A stretch of 64,000 nt of DNA, taken from assembly GCF_017833035.1 (NCBI RefSeq), contig NZ_JAFIBM010000001.1, forward strand, positions 1,736,001 to 1,800,000, read 5' to 3'. This document shows, in pieces, positions 17,435-24,413 of the stretch. The stretch is from Frigoribacterium sp. PvP032 (lineage in GTDB: Bacteria > Actinomycetota > Actinomycetes > Actinomycetales > Microbacteriaceae). Under the pieces are notes generated by a model. The model worked only from the letters and a program-made list of their open reading frames with translations, made no database searches and was not told where the DNA came from. Position 1 is the stretch's first letter. The number at the start of each line of letters is the position of its first letter. The translations under genes were made by a program, and so were the position numbers.

Positions 17435-18370
17435 GTGCAGTTCTGGGACGCCCTCGCCGACGTGCCCGCCGACGTCGGCCCGACCGCGGTGACCATCGGC
17501 AAGTTCGACGGCGTGCACGTCGGGCACCGCGCCGTCATCGACCTGCTCGAGGAGGTCGCGGCCGAGCGCGGCCTGACCTCCGCCGTCGTCACCTTCGACC
17601 GACACCCCCTCGCCGTTCTGCGGCCCGGCTCGGTGCCGCGCTCGCTCGTGAGCAACCGACAGAAGCGCGAGCTGCTGGAGGCGGCCGGGGTCGCGGCGAC
17701 CCTCATGCTCACCTTCGACGACGAGCTGCGCAACCTCGCGCCCGCCGAGTTCGTCGACCGCATCCTCGTCGGCGCGCTGCACGCCCGTGTCGTGTTCGTC
17801 GGCGACGACTTCCGCTTCGGGGTCAGGGGCAGCGGCACGGTCGACACGCTGCGCGCGCTCGGTGCCGAGCGCGGGCTCGAGGTCGTGTCGATCGACGACG
17901 TCCGTCTCGGGGGCGGGCGCCGCGCCTCCTCGACCTGGATCCGGGAGCTTCTCGAGGCCGGCGACGTCCGACGGGCCGGAGAGCTGCTCGGCCGGGAGCC
18001 GGCCGTCCGCGGCGTCGTCGTGCACGGCGAGCAGCGCGGTCGCGAGCTCGGCTTCCCGACGGCCAACCTCGCGCCCGACAGCGAGGGGTACGTCCCGGCC
18101 GACGGCGTCTACGCGGCCTGGGTGACGGTCGGCGGCACGACCTACCCCGCCGCCGTGTCCGTGGGGCACAACCCGACCTTCGAGGGCGTGCCCGAGAAGC
18201 AGGTGGAGGCGCACCTGCTCGACGTGTCGATCGACCTCTACGGCCAGGAGCTGACGGTGATGTTCGTCGACTGGGTCCGCGGCAACGTCGCCTTCGAGGG
18301 GATCGACGCGCTGATCGAGCACATCCGGGCCGACGTCGTCCGCACGCGCGAGGTCCTCGGCCTGTCGTGA
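17435..18370 (+). CDS. ribF: Bifunctional riboflavin kinase / FAD synthetase
   Basis: The 311-residue enzyme phosphorylates riboflavin to FMN and adenylates FMN to FAD. The N-terminal nucleotidyltransferase shows TIGKFDGVHVGHRAVID (HxGH), VFVGDDFRFG and SSTWIRELL. The C-terminal kinase shows VVHGEQRGRELGFPTANL (PTAN metal/nucleotide site), GVYAAWV and SVGHNPTF with the catalytic Glu region VEAHLLD. GTG 17435 is favoured by the GGAG site just before it and by alignment of the first motif. The FMN product is the ligand of the riboswitch at 46879-47007. Confidence 0.95.
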   Translation: MQFWDALADVPADVGPTAVTIGKFDGVHVGHRAVIDLLEEVAAERGLTSAVVTFDRHPLAVLRPGSVPRSLVSNRQKRELLEAAGVAATLMLTFDDELRNLAPAEFVDRILVGALHARVVFVGDDFRFGVRGSGTVDTLRALGAERGLEVVSIDDVRLGGGRRASSTWIRELLEAGDVRRAGELLGREPAVRGVVVHGEQRGRELGFPTANLAPDSEGYVPADGVYAAWVTVGGTTYPAAVSVGHNPTFEGVPEKQVEAHLLDVSIDLYGQELTVMFVDWVRGNVAFEGIDALIEHIRADVVRTREVLGLS

Positions 18371-18381
18371 GACCGGCGGCG

Positions 18382-18387
18382 TACCGT
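18382..18387 (+). promoter_or_regulatory. Leaderless promoter -10 box TACCGT
   Basis: TACCGT, 7 bases, then ATG 18395. It favours this ATG over the in-frame GTG six bases earlier. Confidence 0.6.
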
Positions 18388-18394
18388 CGTGCTC

Positions 18395-20077
18395 ATGCCT
18401 CCTGAGAACGACCCGACGACGACCACGCCGCCCGAGACGTCGGCGGAGACCGACGTCACGCGCGACACCGACCCGGCCGTGACCCGCCGGCGCATCCTCG
18501 TCACCGGGGCCACCGGCTACATCGGCGGCCGCCTCACCCCGCGCCTCGTCGAGGCGGGAGCAGACGTCCGCGTGCTCGTGCGGTCGCCCGAGAAGCTCGT
18601 CGAGGTGCCGTGGGCCGGCGACGTCGAGGTCGTGCAGGGCGACCTGACCGATCCCGAGTCCGTTCGTCTCGCCCTCGACGGCGTCGAGGTGGCCTACTAC
18701 CTCGCCCACGCCATGGGCAGCAAGGGCGACTTCGAGCGGGCCGAGGCAGAGGCCGCGCACGTCTTCGCCGACGCCGCCCGCGACGCGGGGGTGAGCCGCA
18801 TCGTCTACCTCGGGGGGCTGCACCCCGACGGAGAACTGTCGAAGCACCTCCGGAGCCGTCGCGACGTCGGCGACGTGCTGCTGGCGAGCGGCGTGCCCAC
18901 CGTGGCGCTGCAGGCCGGGGTCGTCATCGGGTCCGGCTCGGCGTCGTTCGAGATGATCCGCCACCTCACCGACGTGCTGCCGTACATGCCCGCGCCGAAG
19001 TGGGTCCGCAACCACATCCAGCCGATCGCCGTGCGCGACGTGCTGCACTACCTGATCGGCTCGGCCGACGTGCCCGCCGACGTGAACCGCACCTTCGACA
19101 TCGGCGGCCCTGACGTGCTCCGCTACGGCCAGATGATGAACGGCTACGCGCTGGAGGCGGGCCTCGCGCAGCGCCCGATCGCCTCCCTGCCCGTCTTCAC
19201 GCCCTGGCTCGCGTCGCAGTGGGTGAACCTGGTCACGCCGATCCCGCGCGCCCTCGCGATCCCGATCATCGCCTCCCTGCAGTACGACTGCGTGGTGAGC
19301 GAGAACGACATCGACGACGTCGTCCCGCCGCCCGCCGAGGGGCTGCTGCGCTACCGGGCGGCCGTCCGGCTGGCCCTGCAGCGCGAGAAGGACGGGGAGG
19401 TCGAGACCAGCTGGCAGGACTCGTCCGTCGCCGGTGCGCCGAGCGACCTGTTGCCGAGCGACCCCGACTGGTCGGGGCACACCGTCTACACCGACGACCG
19501 CGAGACGGACTCGAGCGCGTCGCCGGAGGCGCTCTGGCGTGTCGTCGAGGGCATCGGCGGCGAGAACGGCTGGTACTCGTTCCCGCTCGCCTGGGCCGCG
19601 CGCGGCTGGATGGACCGGCTCGTCGGGGGAGTGGGACTCCGCCGCGGACGCCGCAGCGCGACGTCCCTCAGGGTGGGCGACGCGCTCGACTGGTGGCGCG
19701 TCGAGACCCTGGAGCGCGGCAGGCTGCTGCGGCTGCGCGCCGAGATGAAGGCCCCGGGTGGCGCATGGCTCGAGATGCGCGTCACCCCGCGTGAGGGCGG
19801 CGGCTCGCACTACCGCCAGCGCGCCGTGTTCTTCCCGCACGGGCTCGGCGGCCGGCTGTACTGGTTCGCGATCCTCCCGTTCCACGGCGTGATCTTCAGC
19901 GGCATGCTGCGCAGGATCACGGCGACGGCGGCGCGGGACGCGTCGGGCGCTGGTGCTGGTGCTGGTGCTGGTGCTGGTGCTGGTGCTGGTGCTGGTGCTG
20001 GTGCTGCCGGTCCCGACGCTGGTTCTGCCGGTGCCGGTGCCGGTGAACTCGCCTCGACCGGCGCTTCTGGGTCGTGA
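18395..20077 (+). CDS. NAD(P)-binding epimerase-like protein with DUF2867 C-terminal domain
   Basis: The 560-residue fusion has an N-terminal atypical short-chain dehydrogenase fold (RILVTGATGYIGGRL, dinucleotide motif near residues 38-45; YYLAHAMGS; IVYLGGLHP) and a C-terminal SRPBCC-like DUF2867 domain from about 350 (WRVVEGIGGENGWYSF...ALDWWRVE). Some actinobacterial members are annotated as complex-I-type NAD(P)H-binding proteins; the substrate is unknown. The last 45 residues are a disordered Ala-Gly tail encoded by nine perfect GCTGGT units. ATG 18395 is chosen for its TACCGT box. The stop overlaps the next small gene (GTGA). Confidence 0.82.
   Translation: MPPENDPTTTTPPETSAETDVTRDTDPAVTRRRILVTGATGYIGGRLTPRLVEAGADVRVLVRSPEKLVEVPWAGDVEVVQGDLTDPESVRLALDGVEVAYYLAHAMGSKGDFERAEAEAAHVFADAARDAGVSRIVYLGGLHPDGELSKHLRSRRDVGDVLLASGVPTVALQAGVVIGSGSASFEMIRHLTDVLPYMPAPKWVRNHIQPIAVRDVLHYLIGSADVPADVNRTFDIGGPDVLRYGQMMNGYALEAGLAQRPIASLPVFTPWLASQWVNLVTPIPRALAIPIIASLQYDCVVSENDIDDVVPPPAEGLLRYRAAVRLALQREKDGEVETSWQDSSVAGAPSDLLPSDPDWSGHTVYTDDRETDSSASPEALWRVVEGIGGENGWYSFPLAWAARGWMDRLVGGVGLRRGRRSATSLRVGDALDWWRVETLERGRLLRLRAEMKAPGGAWLEMRVTPREGGGSHYRQRAVFFPHGLGGRLYWFAILPFHGVIFSGMLRRITATAARDASGAGAGAGAGAGAGAGAGAGAAGPDAGSAGAGAGELASTGASGS
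19949..20002 (+). repeat. Hexanucleotide tandem repeat (GCTGGT)9 inside a coding region
   Basis: Nine exact copies of GCTGGT encode alternating Ala-Gly in the tail of the DUF2867 protein, followed by related degenerate GCTGCC/GGTGCC units. Slippage in units of six would change tail length without shifting frame. Confidence 0.9.
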
Positions 20078-20283
20078 CCCTCGGGGCCGTCCTGGCCGTC
20101 CTGGCCGTGACGCCGACGCCGCTCTACCCGGTGGAGGCGGGCGCAGGTTCGCCCGTGCCGCTGTGGCTCGGCGTCGCGTTCGGCGTGCTCGTCGTCGTGG
20201 TGTCGTTCGTCGTGCTGCTGCCGAGCGTGCGGCACGCGCTCGACCGCGTGGCCGCGAAGCGCCCCCGCCGCTTCCGCCGCTGA
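20074..20283 (+). CDS. Small two-helix membrane protein
   Basis: A 69-residue protein with two hydrophobic segments (LGAVLAVLAV near 3-12 and LWLGVAFGVLVVVVSFVVLL near 30-50) and a strongly basic end (RVAAKRPRRFRR). GTG 20074 overlaps the stop of the preceding gene (GTGA), which supports real, coupled translation. No family is recognised. The C-terminal basic tail would lie in the cytoplasm. Confidence 0.55.
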   Translation: MTLGAVLAVLAVTPTPLYPVEAGAGSPVPLWLGVAFGVLVVVVSFVVLLPSVRHALDRVAAKRPRRFRR

Positions 20284-20434
20284 CCCGCCGCTCGTGCCGC
20301 TGACCCGCCTTTCGTGCCGCCGACCCGCTGCGCCTCCTGCACCACCGCCTCCTGCGCCCTCTGAGTTCGTGCGAGGCGGCTCCCTGTGGGAGTCGGCGGG
20401 TTCCCGTACCCCTCGGCGGGTTCCCGAGTCCCGC

Positions 20435-20608
20435 GGCGGGTGGGCGCTGACCCGCCGGGGGCGACGCGAACCCGCCGTACGGTGAACGTGCCCGCTACGG
20501 GAGGCGCGAACCCGCCGCACCCGCCCGGGACCACCTGAGCAGGCTCAGTCCATGTCGGCGGGTTCCTGCATCCCTGGGCGGGTGGGCGCTGACCCGCCGG
20601 GGGCGACG
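20435..20608. repeat. Two copies of a 32-base extragenic element 142 bases apart
   Basis: Bases 20435-20466 and 20577-20608 are identical over 32 bases, with the core GGCGGGT, eight bases, ACCCGCC, which can form a 7-pair hairpin. Both copies are preceded by GGCGGGTTCC-type sequences (20415, 20557) and followed by AACCCGCCG, so each module is roughly palindromic. Confidence 0.75.
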
Positions 20609-20760
20609 GGAACCCGCCGCAGCCTGCACCTGCCCGCCGGGGGAGGCGGGAACCCGCCGCAGGCCGCACCTGCCCGCCGGGGGCGACGGGAACCCGCCGC
20701 AGGCCGCACCTGCCCGCCGGGGGCGACGGGAACCCGCCGCAGGCCGCACCTGCCCGCCGC
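20601..20760. repeat. 40-base tandem repeat array, four copies
   Basis: Four units of exactly 40 bases (20601, 20641, 20681, 20721) plus a partial fifth at 20761. Units 3 and 4 differ from each other only at the last base; units 1 and 2 have a few changes each. Each contains GGGAACCCGCCGCAGG and CACCTGCCCGCCGG. A diverged relative of the unit occurs at 20459-20498 with the same 40-base step to 20499. Confidence 0.85.
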
Positions 20761-20810
20761 GGGCGACGGGTGAACGCGGGCCGCCCGGGTCGTGCGCAGC
20801 CGGGCAGCGG

Positions 20811-20816
20811 TACGCT
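20811..20816 (+). promoter_or_regulatory. Probable -10 box TACGCT of the SGNH hydrolase gene
   Basis: TACGCT lies 66 bases before ATG 20882, giving a leader of about 59 bases with a GGAGG ribosome site. It directly follows the tandem repeat array, so the array would flank its -35 region. Confidence 0.45.
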
Positions 20817-20881
20817 TCCCCGAGACGACACGCCGGGGGCCGTCCGGCCCCTCGGCACATCGACACCACCCGGAGGTACGC

Positions 20882-21466
20882 ATGGCGCACGGCGAGAAAC
20901 TGGTCTTCGTCGGAGACAGCACGACGGCAGGCGGCGACTGGTCGGCCTGGTTCCCGGACGACGACGTCGTCGCGCTGGGCCGTGACGGCGACACCACCGC
21001 GAGCCTCACGGAACGCCTCGACGAGGTCGTCGCGGCACGACCCGACTCCGTGGTGCTCCTCATCGGCAACGAGGACTTCACCGCACGCCGCACCGTCGAG
21101 CAGGTCGTCCGCGGCGTCGAGTCGCTGATGGTCACGATGCGTCGCGAGCTCCCCGGCACCCGACTGCTGCTGCAGTCGATCCTGCCGCGCACCGCCGACC
21201 AGGCACCCCGCATCCAGGACGCCAACCGACACCTCCGTCAGTTCTCGTCGACGGTCAGGGCACAGTGGCTCGACCTGTGGCCGGCCCTGGCCGACGAGTC
21301 TGGCGAGGCCCTCCGGCCCGAGTTCAGCACCGACGGGGTGCACCTGAGCGACGAGGGCTACCGGGCCTGGGTCGCCGAGCTCGTGCCCGGCCTCGAACGA
21401 CTCCGCGGCGAGCCGCCGATGAGCCGTCCGCTCACGGTGCTGCACGTTCCCTACGACATCGACTGA
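20882..21466 (+). CDS. SGNH/GDSL-type hydrolase
   Basis: The 194-residue esterase/lipase-like protein has block I VFVGDSTTAG with nucleophile Ser13 and block V STDGVHLSDEGY with the Asp-x-x-His pair; the IGNEDF stretch fills the block III position. No signal peptide is visible, so it is probably cytoplasmic. ATG 20882 is preceded by CGGAGG at good spacing, and longer in-frame extensions upstream would run into the repeat array. The substrate cannot be inferred. The final 20 residues (MSRPLTVLHVPYDID) extend past the fold. Confidence 0.8.
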   Translation: MAHGEKLVFVGDSTTAGGDWSAWFPDDDVVALGRDGDTTASLTERLDEVVAARPDSVVLLIGNEDFTARRTVEQVVRGVESLMVTMRRELPGTRLLLQSILPRTADQAPRIQDANRHLRQFSSTVRAQWLDLWPALADESGEALRPEFSTDGVHLSDEGYRAWVAELVPGLERLRGEPPMSRPLTVLHVPYDID

Positions 21467-21518
21467 GGCTGCCCCGCGCGCCTGCCGGGCGTCCAGCAGG
21501 CGCCCCGTCGCTCGTCGC

Positions 21519-21524
21519 TAGGCT
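21519..21524 (+). promoter_or_regulatory. Probable -10 box TAGGCT
   Basis: TAGGCT lies 43 bases before GTG 21568, with GAGAGG as ribosome site just before the start; a short leadered message is likely. Confidence 0.45.
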
Positions 21525-21567
21525 CTCCGGGGCACGAACGTGCCCGACGACGACGAGAGGCGGCCCC

Positions 21568-21948
21568 GTGCCCACGCCCCAGGCCCCCGATTTCCTCCGC
21601 CCGGCCCTCGCGCCCGGCCTGCTCGGCGCCGTCGTGCTCACGGTGGGGGCGTTCCTGCTCGACTCCGGCACCTTCACGGTCGTGCGCTACGTGGTCGCCA
21701 TCCTCGCCCTCATCATGGCGGTCTTCGCCTGGCGCGGCCGGGCCTGGTGGGCGGTCACGCTGCTCGGTGCGATCGCGGTCCTCTGGAACCCGGTCGTCGT
21801 CGTGCCCCTCAGCGGTCAGCCCTGGGCCGCGATGCAGTTCGCGGCCGCGGTCGTGTTCATCGTCGCGGGCGTCCGCACCAAGGTGCCGAACGCCGAGGCA
21901 GGCCGAGGCGCAGGAGGCGGTCGTCCCGCCCCTGGACGCCGCCGCTGA
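21568..21948 (+). CDS. Small membrane protein, unknown function
   Basis: A 126-residue protein with four hydrophobic segments (LAPGLLGAVVLTVGAFLL, VVRYVVAILALIMAVFAW, WWAVTLLGAIAVLW and MQFAAAVVFIVAGV) and a basic Gly/Arg-rich tail. The RYVVAILALI-x-FAW pattern with a WNP motif recalls small DUF6804-like actinobacterial proteins, but I cannot confirm the family. GTG 21568 has GAGAGG upstream and a TAGGCT box further up. It stands alone between the SGNH and Stealth genes. Confidence 0.65.
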   Translation: MPTPQAPDFLRPALAPGLLGAVVLTVGAFLLDSGTFTVVRYVVAILALIMAVFAWRGRAWWAVTLLGAIAVLWNPVVVVPLSGQPWAAMQFAAAVVFIVAGVRTKVPNAEAGRGAGGGRPAPGRRR

Positions 21949-21964
21949 CCGCCTGACGCACGGG

Positions 21965-22022
21965 CTGCACGGGCCCGCTCCGCGGACCGCCAGTGCCTCT
22001 GCACGGGCCCGCTCCGCGGACC
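21965..22022 (+). repeat. 24-base direct repeat before the Stealth gene promoter
   Basis: Two exact 24-base copies (21965-21988 and 21999-22022, 34 bases apart, CTGCACGGGCCCGCTCCGCG...) end 3 bases before a TAAATT box at 22026-22031. The second copy covers the expected -35 position, so it could be an operator. Each copy contains the palindromes GGGCCC and CCGCGG. Confidence 0.6.
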
Positions 22023-22025
22023 CGC

Positions 22026-22031
22026 TAAATT
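22026..22031 (+). promoter_or_regulatory. Probable -10 box TAAATT of the Stealth gene
   Basis: TAAATT stands out as AT-rich in this region and lies 53 bases before ATG 22084. Confidence 0.5.
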
Positions 22032-22083
22032 GGACTCGACGTGCACGAGCCTGCCCGAGGCGAGCACAGGGAGTTGAGCCTAG

Positions 22084-23715
22084 ATGGTCACCGAGATCAC
22101 CGGAACGACGGAGAGTCCGCTCCTGACGCCCCGTCCGCGAGCCGGTGGTCTGGACCGCGACGACGTCGTGGTCCGCAAGGGCCAGTTCACGCTCCTCAAC
22201 GGCCACCTCACGCCCCAGCAGTCGATGATCGAGGATCTCCTGTTCATCCGGCGGGTGCTCGACGAGGCCGAGGTGCCCTTCCTCCTGGTGCGCGGCAACG
22301 ACGTCCGACCGGTGATCGCCGTCGACACCGTCCACCGCGACGCGTTCGCGGAGGCCATGGCCGCCGCGGCCGCGACCGAGCCGTTCTACGCCAAGCCCCC
22401 CAAGGGCCAGGCGGTCCTCGTCTCCGAGGGCGGGCTGCTCGACGACGACGAGCGCATCTTCCGTCTCTACCGCCCGCGCGTCGAGCCCATCGGGCGGCTC
22501 CGCTACGGCGCCGGCACCGCGGTGCAGGTCGAGTTCTGGATCCTCACCGACGACCAGGTGCTCGTCCCCGTCGAGAACGCGTTGATGCGCACCGACCTCC
22601 CTCGTTCCGAGGCCGTCGAGGAGACCGTCGAGCGCTACGGCATGCAGTGGCCGACCCTGGCCCACATGTTCGACGACCACGCCACGGACATCACCTTCGA
22701 CGTCGACATCGTCTTCTCCTGGGTCGACGGCAACTCCGTCGAGTACCAGCGTGCCCGCGCGGCGCGTGCCAACGGCCACGTGGTCGGCGAGGGCGACGAC
22801 GCCCCCGCGCGGTTCCGCCAGATCGACGAGCTCAAGTACGCGCTGCGCTCGGTCTACATGTTCGCGCCGTGGGTGCGGAACATCTACATCGCGACCGACT
22901 CGCCCGTCCCCGAGTGGCTGGGCGACCACCCTCGTGTCCGCGTCGTCCGCAGCGAGGAGTTCTTCTCGGACCTCTCGTGGCTGCCGACGCACAACTCGCA
23001 GGCCGTCGAGTCGCAGCTGCACCACATCGAGGGCCTCAGCGAGCACTTCCTCTACTCGAACGACGACATGTTCTTCGGCCGTCCCGTCGCGCCGTCGATG
23101 TTCTTCTCGCCTGGTTCGGTGTCGAAGTTCATCGAGGCCGACACCCGCATCGGCCTCGGGCTGAACAACCCGGAGCGCAGCGGCTTCGAGAACGCCGCCC
23201 GGGTCAACCGTCGCCTCCTGCAGCAGCGCTTCGGACGGGTGACGACCCGTCACCTCGAGCACACGGCCGCGCCGCTCCGTCGCAGCGTCCTGTTCGAGAT
23301 GGAGCACGAGTTCGCCGACGACTTCGCCGCCACGGGCGCCAGCCCGTTCCGTGCGAAGGAGAACATCTCGGTCACGAACTCGCTGTACCACTACTACACG
23401 CTGATGACCGGTCGCGCGATCGTGCAGGAGAACGCGAAGGTGAGCTACGTCGACACCACGATGGTGTCGGGCCTCGCGTCGCTGTCCGAGGTGCTCAAGA
23501 AGCGCTCGTTCGACTTCTTCTGCCTGAACGACGGCAGCTTCCCCGAGGTCAGCGACGAGGAGCGCACCGACACGGTGACCGACTTCCTCGAGCGCTACTT
23601 CCCGTTCGCCGCCCCGTGGGAACAGGCCGAGATGGACCGGGTCGCTCGCGAGGCCGCCGAGCAGGAGCGCCGCACCCTCCGTGCCGGCGGCTCGCAGGGC
23701 AGCATCGAGTCCTAG
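22084..23715 (+). CDS. Stealth-family sugar-phosphate transferase
   Basis: The 543-residue protein has the four conserved Stealth regions. CR1 is near 22-45 (DDVVVRKGQFTLLNGHLTP), CR2 begins at VDIVFSWVDGNSVEYQ and continues through RFRQIDELKYALRSVYMFAPWVRNIY, CR3 is seen near EHTAAPLRRSV, and CR4 lies toward the end. The family transfers hexose-1-phosphates in capsule or wall phosphoglycan synthesis (SacB, GNPT relatives). No other capsule genes are adjacent. ATG 22084 has GGAG about 10 bases upstream. The stop codon overlaps the stop of the convergent Nudix gene within CTAG. Confidence 0.88.
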   Translation: MVTEITGTTESPLLTPRPRAGGLDRDDVVVRKGQFTLLNGHLTPQQSMIEDLLFIRRVLDEAEVPFLLVRGNDVRPVIAVDTVHRDAFAEAMAAAAATEPFYAKPPKGQAVLVSEGGLLDDDERIFRLYRPRVEPIGRLRYGAGTAVQVEFWILTDDQVLVPVENALMRTDLPRSEAVEETVERYGMQWPTLAHMFDDHATDITFDVDIVFSWVDGNSVEYQRARAARANGHVVGEGDDAPARFRQIDELKYALRSVYMFAPWVRNIYIATDSPVPEWLGDHPRVRVVRSEEFFSDLSWLPTHNSQAVESQLHHIEGLSEHFLYSNDDMFFGRPVAPSMFFSPGSVSKFIEADTRIGLGLNNPERSGFENAARVNRRLLQQRFGRVTTRHLEHTAAPLRRSVLFEMEHEFADDFAATGASPFRAKENISVTNSLYHYYTLMTGRAIVQENAKVSYVDTTMVSGLASLSEVLKKRSFDFFCLNDGSFPEVSDEERTDTVTDFLERYFPFAAPWEQAEMDRVAREAAEQERRTLRAGGSQGSIES

Positions 23716-24257
23716 GAGGCGGTCGTCCCGTCGGCGGGACCGTCGCCGACGGCGGCGTCCCCGCGACGATCCCCGCCCCTGAGCTCGCCCGCGGCGGTGA
23801 ACCGTGCGCCTGGCTCGTCCGCGAGGCCGGCGTCGATCCTGCCGCGCATCTCGTCGCTGATCGGCGGCAGGGCGTCCCGGGGGAACCACCGCGCCTCCGT
23901 GTTCTCGCCGTCGGCCGGGGCCGGCTCGCCCGAGACCCAGCGCAGGGCGAAGGTGTGGTCGAGGTAGCTCGCCTGGTCGCCGTTCGGGTAGGTGACGACC
24001 CCGGTGACCCCGACGGCCGCGAGACGGACGGGCTCGGCCGTCACGTCCGCCTCCTCGAGGACCTCGCGGGCGGCCGCGTCGGCAGGGTGCTCGCCCGGGT
24101 CGACGATCCCGGTGACCGGCGTCCAGGCACCGGTGTCCGAGCGGCGGACCATGAGGACGTCGTCGCCCTTGGTCACGACGGCGGTGACGCCGGACAGCCA
24201 GAGCGGGGCGGTGCCGACGGCCTCGCGGAGGGACAGGACGAAGTCGGGGGTGGCCAT
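23712..24257 (-). CDS. NUDIX hydrolase
   Basis: The 181-residue nucleoside-diphosphate-linked hydrolase has the Nudix box GIVDPGEHPADAAAREVLEEADV, with the metal-binding REVLEE core intact; the usual glycine before the last hydrophobic residue is Asp. The segment VTYPNGDQASYLDHTF suggests the ADP-ribose/NADH-pyrophosphatase-like actinobacterial subgroup, but the substrate is open. ATG 24257 is leaderless with TAGGCT 6 bases upstream. The 3' end overlaps the Stealth gene by 4 bases. Confidence 0.88.
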   Translation of the reverse strand: MATPDFVLSLREAVGTAPLWLSGVTAVVTKGDDVLMVRRSDTGAWTPVTGIVDPGEHPADAAAREVLEEADVTAEPVRLAAVGVTGVVTYPNGDQASYLDHTFALRWVSGEPAPADGENTEARWFPRDALPPISDEMRGRIDAGLADEPGARFTAAGELRGGDRRGDAAVGDGPADGTTAS

Positions 24258-24263
24258 GCCGCG

Positions 24264-24269
24264 AGCCTA
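24264..24269 (-). promoter_or_regulatory. Leaderless promoter -10 box TAGGCT of the Nudix gene
   Basis: On the minus strand TAGGCT is 6 bases before ATG 24257. The palindrome at 24307-24378 starts about 37 bases further upstream. Confidence 0.7.
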
Positions 24270-24306
24270 CCGAGGCGCCCGGCGCCCTCCCCGGGCGACC
24301 TGCTCC

Positions 24307-24378
24307 TCGAGGGCGGGTCGCCTGTGCCGAGGGCGGGTCCGCCCCGACCCGCCCTCGAGGCAGGCGACCCGCCCTCGA
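24307..24378. repeat. 72-base nested palindrome between divergent genes
   Basis: The outer arms are an exact 18-base inverted repeat (TCGAGGGCGGGTCGCCTG, 24307-24324, and its complement 24361-24378). Inside, CGAGGGCGGGTC (24328-24339) pairs with 24346-24357, leaving a 6-base loop. The same CGAGGGCGGGT core is thus present four times, twice on each strand. It sits between the -10 boxes of two divergent leaderless genes and could be an operator or a structural extragenic element. Confidence 0.8.
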
Positions 24379-24401
24379 CAGGTTCGAACGGGAGGCCGTC
24401 C

Positions 24402-24407
24402 TAGGCT
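24402..24407 (+). promoter_or_regulatory. Leaderless promoter -10 box TAGGCT of the MpaB-like gene
   Basis: TAGGCT, 6 bases, then GTG 24414; the same hexamer and spacing as the divergent Nudix promoter. Confidence 0.7.
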
Positions 24408-24413
24408 GGCCCG

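Larger units (their letters stand above)
20284..20881 (+). other. 598-base intergenic region filled with repeats
   Basis: No credible gene is visible. From 20284 to about 20350 there are imperfect direct repeats of a CTGACCCGCC..CGTGCCG type. From 20397 to 20775 lie two modules with GGCGGGT / ACCCGCC inverted motifs and a 40-base tandem array. Promoter and ribosome site for the SGNH gene occupy the last 70 bases (TACGCT 20811-20816, GGAGG near 20872). Confidence 0.7.

Noticed and set aside
20601-20760. CRISPR array
   Set aside because: The 40-base units follow each other without variable spacers, and no cas genes are present.
24309-24380. Rho-independent terminator function for the 24307-24378 palindrome
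   Set aside because: It lies upstream of both divergent genes, not downstream of either, so termination is not a sensible role.
24381-24392. GGTTCGAACGG as part of a tRNA T-arm
   Set aside because: No acceptor, D or anticodon arm can be folded around it, and it lies in a promoter region. The same holds for 41211-41220, which is the LexA box.
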